Assembly: GCA_040221375.1 (NCBI GenBank)
Contig: JAVKEP010000019.1
Location: 62,001-126,000, forward strand
From: SHAN690 sp040221375
GTDB taxonomy: Bacteria > Bacteroidota > Bacteroidia > Flavobacteriales_G > Salibacteraceae
DNA: 64,000 nucleotides
Reading direction: 5' to 3'
A program made the position numbers and the translations under genes. The notes under the pieces are model-generated. The model saw only the letters and a list, made by a program, of their open reading frames with translations, searched no databases and was not told the origin of the DNA. Positions 34,248-43,025 of this stretch are shown here, piece after piece. Each line of letters begins with the position of its first letter. The first letter of the stretch is position 1.

Positions 34248-35459
34248 CTACTTGTCTTTGTCGATCTGCAGGTCGTGTCCCATCTTATCTTTCTTGGTCC
34301 ATAGGTAATGATGGTTATGCGGATTCGAAGCGATTTCCATCGGCACAACTTCCGTAATTTCCAATCCGTATCCGATGAGGCCGGTCCTTTTCTTTGGGTT
34401 GTTGCTGATCAATTTCATCTTTCGGACGCCGAGATCACGCAAGATTTGTGCACCCACGCCGTAATCCCTTTCGTCCATTTTAAAACCGAGTTTCAAATTG
34501 GCCTCCACCGTGTCTAATCCTTCTTCTTGAAGTTTGTAGGCTTTCAACTTATTGGTCAAACCGATCCCACGTCCTTCTTGCTGCATGTAAACGACCGCAC
34601 CCTTTCCTTGTTCTTCAATGAATTTCATGGCTTCGTGCAGTTGTGGCCCGCAATCACATCGGTAGGATCCGAAAATGTCTCCGGTTACGCACGATGAATG
34701 TACGCGTACAAGGATTGGCTCATCCTCGTTCCATTCACCCTTGGTCAGCGCTAGATGCTCTTCGCCGGTGGTTGTTTGTAAATAGGAATGAAGCTGAAAC
34801 TCTCCCCATTCTGTGGGTAGTTTAACGCTAACGCCACGCTCGATGATGCTTTCGGTACGCATCCGATATGCAACCAAGTCTTCGATGGAGATGATTTTCA
34901 GATTCAACCGCTCCGCAATTTCCTTCAGTTGAGGCATACGTGCCATGGTGCCATCTTCGTTCATGATTTCTACCAAGACTCCCGCAGGTTCCAACCCTGC
35001 CATGCGAGCAAGGTCGATGGTGGCCTCTGTATGCCCCGTTCTTCTTAATACCCCTCCGCGTTTCGCACGCAATGGAAAAATGTGGCCTGGCCGCCCTAAA
35101 TCTTCGGGCTTCGTGGTAGGGTCGATGAGTGCTTTGATCGTTTTGGCTCGATCACTTGCACTGATGCCTGTTGTTACTCCTTTGCCATTGAGATCTACCG
35201 AAACCGTGAATGGGGTTTCATGCAATGCGGTATTCTGTGGAACCATCAAGTCGAGCCCAAGCTCGTCGCAACGGTCTTCAATAAGGGCAGCACAAATCAG
35301 CCCGCGGCCATGCGTAGCCATGAAATTGACGATCTCAGGTGTGATGAAGTCCGCTGCAGCGATAAAATCTCCTTCGTTTTCTCTGTCCTCATCATCTACT
35401 ACAATGATCACCTTCCCGTTGCGGATGTCTTCTAAGGCTTCTTCGATGGTATTCAACAT
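34248..35459 (-). CDS. ribBA: Bifunctional DHBP synthase / GTP cyclohydrolase II
   Basis: Supplies both precursors of riboflavin. Residues 1-200 are 3,4-dihydroxy-2-butanone-4-phosphate synthase (VVDDEDRENEGDF, THGRGLICAAL, RRTGHTEATIDLAR). Residues 205-403 are GTP cyclohydrolase II (VRVHSSCVTGDIFGSYRCDC with the zinc cysteines, and YMQQEGRGIGLTNK). The total of 403 residues fits the family. The open frame reaches 35579, but a -7 box at 35478 and the conserved start MLNTIEEALEDIRNGK favour the ATG at 35459. Confidence 0.95.
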   Translation of the reverse strand: MLNTIEEALEDIRNGKVIIVVDDEDRENEGDFIAAADFITPEIVNFMATHGRGLICAALIEDRCDELGLDLMVPQNTALHETPFTVSVDLNGKGVTTGISASDRAKTIKALIDPTTKPEDLGRPGHIFPLRAKRGGVLRRTGHTEATIDLARMAGLEPAGVLVEIMNEDGTMARMPQLKEIAERLNLKIISIEDLVAYRMRTESIIERGVSVKLPTEWGEFQLHSYLQTTTGEEHLALTKGEWNEDEPILVRVHSSCVTGDIFGSYRCDCGPQLHEAMKFIEEQGKGAVVYMQQEGRGIGLTNKLKAYKLQEEGLDTVEANLKLGFKMDERDYGVGAQILRDLGVRKMKLISNNPKKRTGLIGYGLEITEVVPMEIASNPHNHHYLWTKKDKMGHDLQIDKDK

Positions 35460-35477
35460 ATTCAGTGAATTGGACTG

Positions 35478-35485
35478 CGAAGTTA
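35478..35485 (-). promoter_or_regulatory. -7 promoter box of ribBA
   Basis: On the minus strand TAACTTCG (seven of eight to TAnnTTTG), 18 bases before the chosen ribBA ATG. It lies inside the longer open frame and so argues for the shorter protein. The rest of the 247-base gap to hsp20 shows nothing else clear. Confidence 0.38.
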
Positions 35486-35706
35486 CCAAAGCTGGGGTAG
35501 TTTCACGTCGTTCGCTCGAATGCATTCCAACGAATGATGCCGATTTTTTCAAGACGCGGATGGTGTGTGCATCCACCATCGGTAAAATTGACAGCTTTGT
35601 GGTAAAATATTGGGAATCAATCGGTTAAAATGACATACGAAGTGTAGATTGAACTGAAATTTCGGCAGATATACGTGGATGGACCAAGGATTGAAAGCGA
35701 GGAAGC

Positions 35707-36165
35707 ATGAAAACAATTAAAATGAAAATCATGGAACCAACCATTAGAAAGCAAACAAGCAACGGGGGGTATTTCCCTAGCATGTTAGATGAATTATTCA
35801 ATGAATTGGAATGGCCAACGGCCGCAAAGACCACTGTTCCTGCAGTGAATGTGAAAGAAACAGAGAGCAGCTACCACCTTGACGTGGTTGCACCTGGGAT
35901 GTCCAAAGAAATGTTTAACGTGGAAGTTGAAAAGAATACGCTGACCATCTCTTCTGCAGATTGGCAAGAAGAAGTGAAAGAAGGAGAGAAGTACACGCGC
36001 AAGGAATTCAGCGTGCAGTCGTTCAAGCGGACCTTCAAACTTCCCGAAAACGAAGTGGATGTCGAATCCATTGAAGGGAAGTACGAGCAAGGAATTTTGC
36101 GCATCACGCTTCCTAAGCTACCAGAAGAAATGCGCAAGTCGAGCAAGCGTATATTGATTGGCTAA
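35707..36165 (+). CDS. Small heat shock protein, Hsp20/alpha-crystallin family
   Basis: A 152-residue ATP-independent holdase. The alpha-crystallin domain spans about residues 45-140 (VNVKETESSYHLDVVAPGMSK, RKEFSVQSFKRTFKLPE, YEQGILRITLPK). The C-terminal I-x-I motif is present (RILIG), as needed for oligomer assembly. In-frame ATG codons at residues 6 and 9 are alternative starts. It stands alone with a terminator 24 bases downstream. Confidence 0.95.
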   Translation: MKTIKMKIMEPTIRKQTSNGGYFPSMLDELFNELEWPTAAKTTVPAVNVKETESSYHLDVVAPGMSKEMFNVEVEKNTLTISSADWQEEVKEGEKYTRKEFSVQSFKRTFKLPENEVDVESIEGKYEQGILRITLPKLPEEMRKSSKRILIG

Positions 36166-36188
36166 GGGCCAATCCTTAATCTGTCAGG

Positions 36189-36224
36189 AAATGCCTCTCA
36201 TCATTGGTGCGGGGCATTTTTTTT
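36189..36224 (+). terminator. Terminator of hsp20
   Basis: A stem of about nine pairs (AAATGCCTC with GGGGCATTT, one G-T pair), a 13-base loop and eight T, 24 bases after the hsp20 stop. Confidence 0.8.
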
Positions 36225-36237
36225 AGCTTCGTCCGAC

Positions 36238-36903
36238 ATGGAAAAGTGGTCTTCCCAACTTTCGAGGTACTACCGTTCATTAACAAAGCCCAACATTCCT
36301 GCCCGTTACGGCTGCATGAATCCCTATGAAAATAGCGAGACCATGCAGGTTGTCGATGCATTCTTAAAGAAGTATTTTGACGACAGCGAACAGCGAACCT
36401 TGCTGTTTGGTATCAATCCAGGCCGGTTTGGCTCTGGCATTACCGGAATCTCATTCACGGATCCGATTCGGTTGACGGAAATACTCGACATCGAGCATCC
36501 ATTTGGCCTGCGCCCTGAGTTGTCGAGCCAGTTCATCTACGATGTCATCGAAGCCGCTGGTGGGGCAAAGGAATTTTATAGATGTCACTTTATTTCGGCA
36601 GTATATCCATTGGGCTTTTTACATGAGGGCAAAAACATCAATTACTACGAGCTCGATCGATGGAGGGAGTATATGATCGAGCCAATTGCAGCTGAAATTA
36701 ACAAGCATATGCAGTGGAATGTGCGGCGAGATAAGTGCATCTGCATCGGCCGAGGAGACAACGCTAAGGTGCTGAACGAGTTGAACGAAATCTACGGCTG
36801 GTTTGATGAAGTGATTGCACTCCCTCATCCACGATGGGTACTGCAATACCGAAGAAAGCAAAAGGACATATTCATCGATCAATACTTAGCAGCACTGCTT
36901 TGA
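36238..36903 (+). CDS. SMUG2-like uracil-DNA glycosylase (DUF4918)
   Basis: A 221-residue protein of the SMUG2/DUF4918 group, typical of Bacteroidota. The active-site loop is LLFGINPGRFGSGITGISFT (about residues 55-74), YPLGFLHEGKNINYY follows, and the C-terminal DNA-intercalation-type motif is ALPHPRWVLQYRRK (about residues 195-208). The enzyme would remove uracil or similar deaminated bases from DNA. No signal peptide; probably transcribed alone. Confidence 0.85.
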   Translation: MEKWSSQLSRYYRSLTKPNIPARYGCMNPYENSETMQVVDAFLKKYFDDSEQRTLLFGINPGRFGSGITGISFTDPIRLTEILDIEHPFGLRPELSSQFIYDVIEAAGGAKEFYRCHFISAVYPLGFLHEGKNINYYELDRWREYMIEPIAAEINKHMQWNVRRDKCICIGRGDNAKVLNELNEIYGWFDEVIALPHPRWVLQYRRKQKDIFIDQYLAALL

Positions 36904-36924
36904 GCGATTCACGTCGAAATTCGG

Positions 36925-36973
36925 CCATTTGTCACATAGAACGCCGCGTTGATTCTGGACAATACTTACTTTG
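36925..36973 (+). promoter_or_regulatory. 12-bp element plus -7 box upstream of the LytS-like kinase gene
   Basis: The 12-mer CCATTTGTCACA (36925-36936) is followed 41 bases from its first base by TTACTTTG (36966-36973), seven of eight to TAnnTTTG. The kinase ATG begins only five bases after the -7 box, so the mRNA would be nearly leaderless. The same 12-mer with the same spacing occurs at 38874, just after the partner regulator gene. Confidence 0.45.
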
Positions 36974-36977
36974 AACC

Positions 36978-38087
36978 ATGTTCAAGAAGCTACCCCTTCC
37001 ATTCATTTTTGTCCTAGGAGCAGGAGTCGTCCTTAGCCTATTGATGAGCTTAAAAGCGATGATGCCATACTTGTATTGGGACGAGATGAGTGAGTTTGTG
37101 TTCTACCGCAGCTCGCTGCCACACATCATCAACTATCTGTTTTGGCCTGTTTTAATACCGATCACCTATTGGGCGTTTTCTAATTATCGCTTGGGTAAGG
37201 GGGCAGCGCTAGGGGACAGAGCGATGAGTGTCCTATTCAGCTTGCTCATTCCATTCGTTCACGAGTTCAGCACTACTGTAATTTACTTTTCGCTGCTTGC
37301 AAGCTTTGATATCTTTCACTTCTCATCCAAGACCTGGCCCCAAGTAATGGCGGCTTTTCCTGGGGTGTACATCGGTAGAATCCTAGAGTATTGGATCATT
37401 TACGCATTGTTTGCTGCCTTTGAGTACTACAAGAAGTACAAAGACAAACAGGCAGAATTGGGCAGAATCGAGGCACAGCTCAACCGTACCAAACTTGAGG
37501 TGCTGAAAATGCAGCTTCAACCGCATTTCCTCTTCAATGCCCTCAATACCATCAGCAGCCTGATGGAGATCGACGTAAAGAAAGCCCAGCAAGTGACTGC
37601 TAGGCTCGGCGATTTATTACGAGGAATCCTGGAGCAGGACTCGCGCGTGTTTGTGTCATTGGAAGAAGAAATTGATTACGTGAAAACGTACTTGGAGATC
37701 GAACGAGTGCGCTTCGAGGATCGCTTGCAGTTTGAAATATCGGTTGAAGCAGGAGTTGAAGGGTTTCAAGTGCCCCTCTTGATCATCCAACCACTAGCAG
37801 AGAATGCCATCAAGCATGGCATTGCCAAGATCATGCGTGGGGGTAAAATCCTCGTGGATGCACGCATGCAAGGAGACAACTTGGTGGTCGTAGTTTCAGA
37901 CGACGGCAAGGGCTACTCTGGACGAATACCCGAGTTATTCAAACAAGGCATTGGATTGCAGAATACCAAAGAGCGCTTGAAAGAACTGTATCGAAGAGAG
38001 GCTACATTTCTGGTAGAGACCGAAAATGATAAAGGGTTCAAAGTCACATTGACCATTCCAAAACAAGTAGAATATGCGAACGATTAA
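36978..38087 (+). CDS. LytS/YehU-like sensor histidine kinase
   Basis: A 369-residue membrane kinase of the His_kinase (HPK8) family. Four membrane segments lie in residues 1-155 (FIFVLGAGVVLSLLMSL, FWPVLIPITYWAFS, and two more), then a coiled coil, then LKMQLQPHFLFNALNTISSL with the phospho-accepting His183. The ATPase part has IIQPLAENAIKHGI and VVSDDGKGYSG and IGLQNTKERLKELY. It overlaps the LytTR regulator gene by 14 bases, which is its clear partner. Confidence 0.94.
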   Translation: MFKKLPLPFIFVLGAGVVLSLLMSLKAMMPYLYWDEMSEFVFYRSSLPHIINYLFWPVLIPITYWAFSNYRLGKGAALGDRAMSVLFSLLIPFVHEFSTTVIYFSLLASFDIFHFSSKTWPQVMAAFPGVYIGRILEYWIIYALFAAFEYYKKYKDKQAELGRIEAQLNRTKLEVLKMQLQPHFLFNALNTISSLMEIDVKKAQQVTARLGDLLRGILEQDSRVFVSLEEEIDYVKTYLEIERVRFEDRLQFEISVEAGVEGFQVPLLIIQPLAENAIKHGIAKIMRGGKILVDARMQGDNLVVVVSDDGKGYSGRIPELFKQGIGLQNTKERLKELYRREATFLVETENDKGFKVTLTIPKQVEYAND

Positions 38088-38853
38088 AACGATAGTCGTC
38101 GACGACGAAGTTCTTAGCAGGAGCCGAATAAAAAAGCTGCTGGAAGAGATCGATCAAATCCAATTGATCGGGGAGGGCAGAAATGGGGATGAAGCCATTG
38201 AATTGATCACGTCTTATCGACCTGACCTCGTCTTCTTGGACGTTGAAATGCCCGATCGGGACGGCTTCCAGGTGCTGAATCGCATTCCAGAACAAGAAAG
38301 ACCTTTCATAATTTTCGTCACTGCGCATGATCGCTTTGCGCTCAAAGCCTTTGACGTGCACGCGGTTGACTTTCTGCATAAGCCTTTTGACGATGAACGC
38401 TTTAATAAAGCGGTACTTCACGCCATTGAGCTCATTGGTCAGCGAGATCAGAGCGTTCTCAATGAGCAACTGATACGAATCGTCGATGATTACCGCTCGA
38501 GGAGCCATCAGAGTCCGTTCGTGCTGAAGATCAAAGACAAAGGGCGAGAAAGGAGCATCAATCTCTACGACGTGTTGTACATCGAGGCCGACGGTAACTA
38601 TTTGAAGCTCCAATTAGAGAACGAACGATTCCTCATTCGCAACACCATGCAGCAAATGATTGGCGAACTCGACCACGCCTGCTTTGTTCGCATCCACCGT
38701 TCCGTGATATTGAATGTCAATTACTTGAAACTCAAGTCTTATAAGGGGAACAACGAGTACACTTTTCGGATGAAAAATGGAGATGAATTTATTTCCGGCC
38801 GAAGTTTCAAAGAATCGATCGACGAATTTTTTGAAGCACAAGGTGGACGTTAA
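38074..38853 (+). CDS. LytTR response regulator, partner of the LytS-like kinase
   Basis: A 259-residue regulator. The receiver (1-120) has VVDDEVLSR, phospho-acceptor Asp56 in LVFLDVEMPDRDGF, FVTAHDRFA and FLHKPFDDERF. The LytTR DNA-binding domain (about 150-259) has VLYIEADGNYLKLQLEN and CFVRIHRSVILNVNYL. Its gene starts inside the kinase gene, so the two are co-translated. The repeated 12-mer at 36925 and 38874 is a candidate binding site. Confidence 0.94.
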   Translation: MRTIKTIVVDDEVLSRSRIKKLLEEIDQIQLIGEGRNGDEAIELITSYRPDLVFLDVEMPDRDGFQVLNRIPEQERPFIIFVTAHDRFALKAFDVHAVDFLHKPFDDERFNKAVLHAIELIGQRDQSVLNEQLIRIVDDYRSRSHQSPFVLKIKDKGRERSINLYDVLYIEADGNYLKLQLENERFLIRNTMQQMIGELDHACFVRIHRSVILNVNYLKLKSYKGNNEYTFRMKNGDEFISGRSFKESIDEFFEAQGGR

Positions 38854-38873
38854 CCACTCGTTTCATACGGGTT

Positions 38874-38922
38874 CCATTTGTCACAATTGATCACTGCGCA
38901 TAGGCACAGCACATTATATTCG
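38874..38922 (+). promoter_or_regulatory. Second copy of the 12-bp element with -7 box
   Basis: CCATTTGTCACA (38874-38885) is followed by TATATTCG (38915-38922), seven of eight to TAnnTTTG, again exactly 41 bases from the first base of the element. It drives transcription either of a short RNA ending at the terminator at 38973-39004 or, by read-through, of the TPR kinase gene. Confidence 0.45.
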
Positions 38923-38928
38923 GAGTAG

Positions 38929-39004
38929 ACAATAAAGATCGTTCTTTTCTCAATTGTTTAGTTAGGTTCAAGGGCAGGAGTATCACGATACTTCTGCCTT
39001 TTTT
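38929..39004 (+). ncRNA. Candidate small RNA between the LytTR gene and the TPR kinase gene
   Basis: The 194-base gap has no open frame of note. A -7 box at 38915 predicts a start near 38929 and a strong terminator ends at 39004, giving about 75 nucleotides. It could instead be an attenuated leader of the next gene or a regulator 3' tail. Confidence 0.28.
38973..39004 (+). terminator. Rho-independent terminator
   Basis: A 12-pair stem (38973-38984 with 38987-38998) with a single G-T pair and a run of six T. It lies 120 bases after the LytTR stop and only 43 bases before the next start codon. Confidence 0.88.
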
Positions 39005-39047
39005 GTGCTTTTCGGTCTCGTGTGTTTGTCGATATTTGTCGGGTTTG

Positions 39048-40997
39048 ATGGGAAAAAAAGTTGCAATACTATGGCTGTGCTTGGTGGGTGCTCTGATTCA
39101 TGTGGGGGCGTGGGCACAATCGGTGTCCAATTCATCCCTCTTTATTCAACGGCTCGCAGAAGCTAAGTCTGTCATTGCATATCCCGACTCGTCGCTCGGA
39201 ATTCTTCAGGAATTAAATGTCCACGACCTGAGCGATTCTCTGCTAGCGGAGTATTTTAAGGCCAAAGGGTCTGCTTTTTTCTACAAAGGAATGATGGATT
39301 CGGCCATCGCCAACTTCAGTGGAGCGATGGCATCGTTGGATAGCACAACATGCAATGATCAGTTCACGTTAGTCAGCAACGGGTTGGCAGTTGCCATGCA
39401 CGCCGCGGGATTGAAAATGCAGGCGATAGAGTACTATACACTTTCCTTAGGATGTGCTGAGTTCAGAGACGATCAGAAAATGAAACTCAAGATTTACAAC
39501 AACTTGAGCATCCTCAACCGAGAGTTGGGCATCTATGACCGGGCCCAATTATTTTTGGATAAAGCCTTCAAGCTTACGGATCCTTCTGAGCCGCATGCAA
39601 TGGCTAGTCTGTACAATTCAAGGGGACAAAATTTTCTGCTGGTTGAACAAGTCGATAGCGCCCTTCATTATTTTGAGCTCAGTTATGCGAATCGGCACCC
39701 AGACGATCTGAAAGGAAAAGGAATTGGACTGAACAACCTCGGCTATGCTCATTCTCTTCAAGGGAACGTCGAAAAGGCAATGGAATATTATTCCGAGGCC
39801 GCAATCATTCGAGAAAAGATCGAGGACCTATACGGCTCTGCATCCATCTTCATCAATATGGCCAACCTCGCTATGGAACAAGGAGATTTGTCCCAAGCCA
39901 ATGCCCTGATTCAGAACGCAATTTTATTGAATCAAAACATTCGATCTCCAGACATTGAGACCCGTTTACTCGCTTCGCGTTCGGTGCTGGAAGAAAAACG
40001 AGGAAATACAGCGCTGGCACTCGACTTGTTGCGGCAATACCAGCACATGTCTGATAGCACGATGGCGGAAGACCTGATTAAAGAGGCCTCAGCGTCGCAG
40101 TATCAGATCGCCATCGTAGAGGCAGAGAACAAAGTTAAGCGCATTCAGAGCAAAGAGACGGAACGAGAAGCGACAATCATAAGGCAACGAATAATCAACC
40201 TTTCGTTGGCCATCGCGATCGCCGTATTTGTTGGCTTGTTTGCCCTCTTGCTCTACCAATTAAAACTGCTTTCTGATTTGCGAAAGACGTTGACCGAGAA
40301 AAGGGATGAAGCTGAACGGAAAGCACAATTGAGAAGAGAAACATTGAATGCGGTAGTGCATGAATTGAGAACACCAATGAATGCGATCGTTTCGCTGGCG
40401 GATCTGATTAACCGAGAGGAGGATGTGGAGGAACTGCGCTCAATGACCGACCTATTGCAAAGAAGTAGCAAACGATTGCTGGGGATAACCAACAATGTAT
40501 TGACGTTCTCTAGGCTTGAAGAAGGGTCTGTAGAACCCGTTCTAAGGCCTGAAAATTTATCGCGTTTGGTCGACGATATTGTTAAACTCTTGTCCCCTCA
40601 GGCAACGGTAAAAGGACTAACATTTTCCACAGATATTGAACCCGATGTGAAAATATTGACGGATCGGTCGATGATGGAAATTGTATTGATGAATCTTGTC
40701 GGAAATGCATTGAAGTACACCAAGGTGGGTGGCGTACATGTTTCTTTGGCATTGAAGCAAGGGGATGTACATATTGTTATCGAAGACACAGGAATAGGTA
40801 TTTCTGAAGCGGATCAGAAGAAAGTATTCGAGCCATTTTTTCAGTCGACCTCCTCTTCAGACAGCAGCATCGAAGGCAGCGGTTTGGGTCTATCCATCAC
40901 CAAACACTACATCGAACAGATGAAAGGTAGAATCTGGCTTGAAAGTGTTGAAAAGGAAGGAAGCGTTTTTACGATCGTATTTTCCGCGTTGGACTAG
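39048..40997 (+). CDS. TPR-sensor histidine kinase
   Basis: A 649-residue kinase. ATG 39048 gives a signal peptide (KKVAILWLCLVGALIHVGAWAQ). Residues 30-360 are tetratricopeptide repeats in the periplasm (for example LNNLGYAHSLQGNVEKAMEYY). One membrane segment follows (IINLSLAIAIAVFVGLFALL, about 382-402), then HisKA with NAVVHELRTPMNA (His438) and a HATPase domain (NLVGNALKYTKVGG, EDTGIGISEAD, GSGLGLSITKHYI). There is no receiver or DNA-binding domain, so it needs a separate partner, perhaps the LytTR regulator upstream. The 3' end overlaps the convergent gene by four bases. Confidence 0.92.
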   Translation: MGKKVAILWLCLVGALIHVGAWAQSVSNSSLFIQRLAEAKSVIAYPDSSLGILQELNVHDLSDSLLAEYFKAKGSAFFYKGMMDSAIANFSGAMASLDSTTCNDQFTLVSNGLAVAMHAAGLKMQAIEYYTLSLGCAEFRDDQKMKLKIYNNLSILNRELGIYDRAQLFLDKAFKLTDPSEPHAMASLYNSRGQNFLLVEQVDSALHYFELSYANRHPDDLKGKGIGLNNLGYAHSLQGNVEKAMEYYSEAAIIREKIEDLYGSASIFINMANLAMEQGDLSQANALIQNAILLNQNIRSPDIETRLLASRSVLEEKRGNTALALDLLRQYQHMSDSTMAEDLIKEASASQYQIAIVEAENKVKRIQSKETEREATIIRQRIINLSLAIAIAVFVGLFALLLYQLKLLSDLRKTLTEKRDEAERKAQLRRETLNAVVHELRTPMNAIVSLADLINREEDVEELRSMTDLLQRSSKRLLGITNNVLTFSRLEEGSVEPVLRPENLSRLVDDIVKLLSPQATVKGLTFSTDIEPDVKILTDRSMMEIVLMNLVGNALKYTKVGGVHVSLALKQGDVHIVIEDTGIGISEADQKKVFEPFFQSTSSSDSSIEGSGLGLSITKHYIEQMKGRIWLESVEKEGSVFTIVFSALD

Positions 40998-41614
40998 TCG
41001 CGAAATGTCCAATACACCTCTACTTTTAAGCCCGTGTTTGTCTCTAATGTCATCGGGTTCTCCTTGTAGCTCTCGAAGTTGAATGAAGCCTTGCCTAAGA
41101 AAACTTCAGAGCCATTCTTGAATCCATATACCGAAAATCCTCCCGTTCGCCTGCTTTCAATGATTACTTCCTCGGTAGGCCAAACGTATACGATGTAAGG
41201 AGCACTTTCTGTGAATACCCCTTTTGCATCGTTTCCTGACCATGCTCCACCCTCCATTCTCAACTCGAGCTTGCTGAAGTTGGATTCGCCAACCACCTCC
41301 ATCCGGTCGATGTACCTAAAGCTCGTTTTGTAAGGAAACGTCACAATATCGCTTCGATATGCGCCGTCAGAGTATGCCGTCAGACGAACCGACATGTCGT
41401 CCTCCTCTTCAAAAATGCGCTCTACCGAGTTGTTCACGTAACCTCGATCGTCTGAAAACTCCCATGTCAGAAATTCGAAATCTTCGCTGCAGCTCGACAA
41501 GGTGAGGGTGGTTCCAGCTTCTAGAGTGTCATCCCAGTCGAGGCAGGCCTTTGGTTTCGGCTCGCATGCAACCAATACTAGCGGGATGACAAGGAGGTAA
41601 ATGAAACGCTTCAT
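40994..41614 (-). CDS. Lipoprotein with PKD-like domain
   Basis: A 206-residue protein with a lipobox (LLVIPLVLVACEP; Cys17). Residues 25-90 look like a PKD/Ig-type sandwich (ACLDWDDTLEAGTTLTLSSCS, FLTWEFSDDRGYVNN). The remainder is beta-rich. Two Cys (24 and 42 approximately) could form a disulphide. It follows the membrane-protein gene by two bases and is likely co-transcribed with it. Function unknown. Confidence 0.65.
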   Translation of the reverse strand: MKRFIYLLVIPLVLVACEPKPKACLDWDDTLEAGTTLTLSSCSEDFEFLTWEFSDDRGYVNNSVERIFEEEDDMSVRLTAYSDGAYRSDIVTFPYKTSFRYIDRMEVVGESNFSKLELRMEGGAWSGNDAKGVFTESAPYIVYVWPTEEVIIESRRTGGFSVYGFKNGSEVFLGKASFNFESYKENPMTLETNTGLKVEVYWTFRD

Positions 41615-41616
41615 GA

Positions 41617-42312
41617 TTAAAAGTTGAGGGTTAATCCAAATTGAGGTACGCGATGCGTTGGATTTAATCCGATCTCAAACGCCTCAAACGTGAACGGATT
41701 TTCTTGTCGATACAGGGGCTTTTCGAGGTTGGCTACCCACTTGTGCAAGACGGTATAGCTAGCAATTCCCCCTGCGATCATTCCAAGGCTTGTGAAAAAC
41801 AACGCGTTGGCGGTTTGGTAGCGGGCCCTCGTGTTTTCCGCACCACTTGCATCTCCTGAAAAGTACTCGTATTTAAAGTCTTCGATGACCGTTTTTTCGT
41901 GCCAGCTTTTGCGTGAAAAGTATAGAATTGGAGATGTAACCACCCCTGCTATTGCAACGACAATCGGAGCAGTGCGTCCCAAGAATATTTTACGCTTGTA
42001 CTTGTCCATTTCAAAGAGGTAAGCAACATATTCGGGATCTTGTTTCAACTCTTGGTAAAAGCTGACGGAATCTTCCTTTGGAACATCGATGATTCCCTTG
42101 TGCTTCAGGTGCATAGGCGACCATATTTCAATGGCGTGTTCGCCCGGCGTGATTCGTTGGATGTTGCTCAAGGGCTGTAGTTTACCGTCGATGGTAATCC
42201 AAAAGTCAGCACTGCCTTTAACAAAGAACCGAACCTTGGTGCTGTCTTGGGCTGGTGAAACAAAAGGAGCCAATAGCGCCAGAAGTAGAATAAGAACTAG
42301 CCCACTTTTCAT
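41617..42312 (-). CDS. Membrane protein with PEGA-like domain
   Basis: A 231-residue protein with a signal peptide (SGLVLILLLALLAPFVSPAQ). A short beta domain (about residues 25-80, RFFVKGSADFWITIDGK, ITPGEHAIEIWSP) resembles PEGA repeats. Two membrane segments follow (TAPIVVAIAGVVTSPILYF, and ALFFTSLGMIAGGIASYTVL). The last residues (RVPQFGLTLNF) end like a beta strand. The gene precedes the PKD-like lipoprotein gene, with two bases between them. Confidence 0.6.
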   Translation of the reverse strand: MKSGLVLILLLALLAPFVSPAQDSTKVRFFVKGSADFWITIDGKLQPLSNIQRITPGEHAIEIWSPMHLKHKGIIDVPKEDSVSFYQELKQDPEYVAYLFEMDKYKRKIFLGRTAPIVVAIAGVVTSPILYFSRKSWHEKTVIEDFKYEYFSGDASGAENTRARYQTANALFFTSLGMIAGGIASYTVLHKWVANLEKPLYRQENPFTFEAFEIGLNPTHRVPQFGLTLNF

Positions 42313-42378
42313 AGGATAAAATTAGATTGAATCAACAAGGCGGACAAAGGAATTGAGAATACGGTATCGAGCATGGCA

Positions 42379-42927
42379 TCAGATCGGAAGCAGGCGGTTG
42401 GGATTGAGTAAATCTGCGTATTCAGGCGGACCCGTAAAGTACCTTCCTTTAAAATCATTGAGTTGATCCGTGGTTTCATCTGAAAGTAGCTCGCTGATTT
42501 CGTCCATGGCTGAATCGCTGATTGCATATGGAAAGATAGATCGAAGCATCTTATTTCCGCGGCAATGACCATGGTAGGAGAATTCCTCAGAATCTACAAT
42601 TGGCTTTCCTGTTAACAGACAAGTGTCCAAACCAGTGCTGGGCTCTAAGAATGTCCGTTGACGAAGTTTTGTTTCAAAGAATCTTTCCACTTGTTCTTTC
42701 GATTCTGATGAAAGATCATTGCGCATGTTCTCGGCACAAGACATGCAAAGCGCGTACTCGAAAATGGCTTCGGTGACCCCCAACGAAGGCAACCGTCTGA
42801 AGATGCGTTCTACGAAATAATCGTCACCGCTTTCAGCTAGGATTACGTTGCACACTAGGCAGCATTCAAAAGGCTCGCCTGTCTCGGAATTGTACAAGCG
42901 TTTGTCTATATCCACTTCTTCGTTCAT
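42379..42927 (-). CDS. Cytoplasmic protein with zinc-ribbon-like Cys pairs
   Basis: A 182-residue protein without a signal peptide. Cys/His clusters stand out: ECCLVCNVIL (residues about 21-30), CMSCAENMR (about 61) and CLLTGKP with YHGHCRGNK (about 102-125). The CxxC pairs suggest one or two bound zinc ions. I do not recognise a family. Divergent from the prolyl oligopeptidase gene. Confidence 0.6.
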   Translation of the reverse strand: MNEEVDIDKRLYNSETGEPFECCLVCNVILAESGDDYFVERIFRRLPSLGVTEAIFEYALCMSCAENMRNDLSSESKEQVERFFETKLRQRTFLEPSTGLDTCLLTGKPIVDSEEFSYHGHCRGNKMLRSIFPYAISDSAMDEISELLSDETTDQLNDFKGRYFTGPPEYADLLNPNRLLPI

Positions 42928-43001
42928 CTACTTCAATGATAACGATATATCCCAAATCAAGCCTTCGGAATAAGCTTGAACGCAAGCTGAGTGTGTTGTT
43001 T

Positions 43002-43009
43002 TATTTTCG
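43002..43009 (+). promoter_or_regulatory. -7 promoter box of the prolyl oligopeptidase gene
   Basis: TATTTTCG, seven of eight to TAnnTTTG, 16 bases before the ATG; a TTG at 42976 lies 23 bases upstream as a possible -33 box. Confidence 0.42.
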
Positions 43010-43025
43010 TGCCAAACAAATAAGT

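Noticed and set aside
35460..35579. 40-residue N-terminal extension of RibBA
   Set aside because: It would place the -7 box inside the gene and adds an unconserved sequence.
34945..35628. 227-codon plus-strand open frame opposite ribBA
   Set aside because: Shadow of the well-conserved DHBP synthase domain; Ser/Arg-rich low-quality translation and no promoter.
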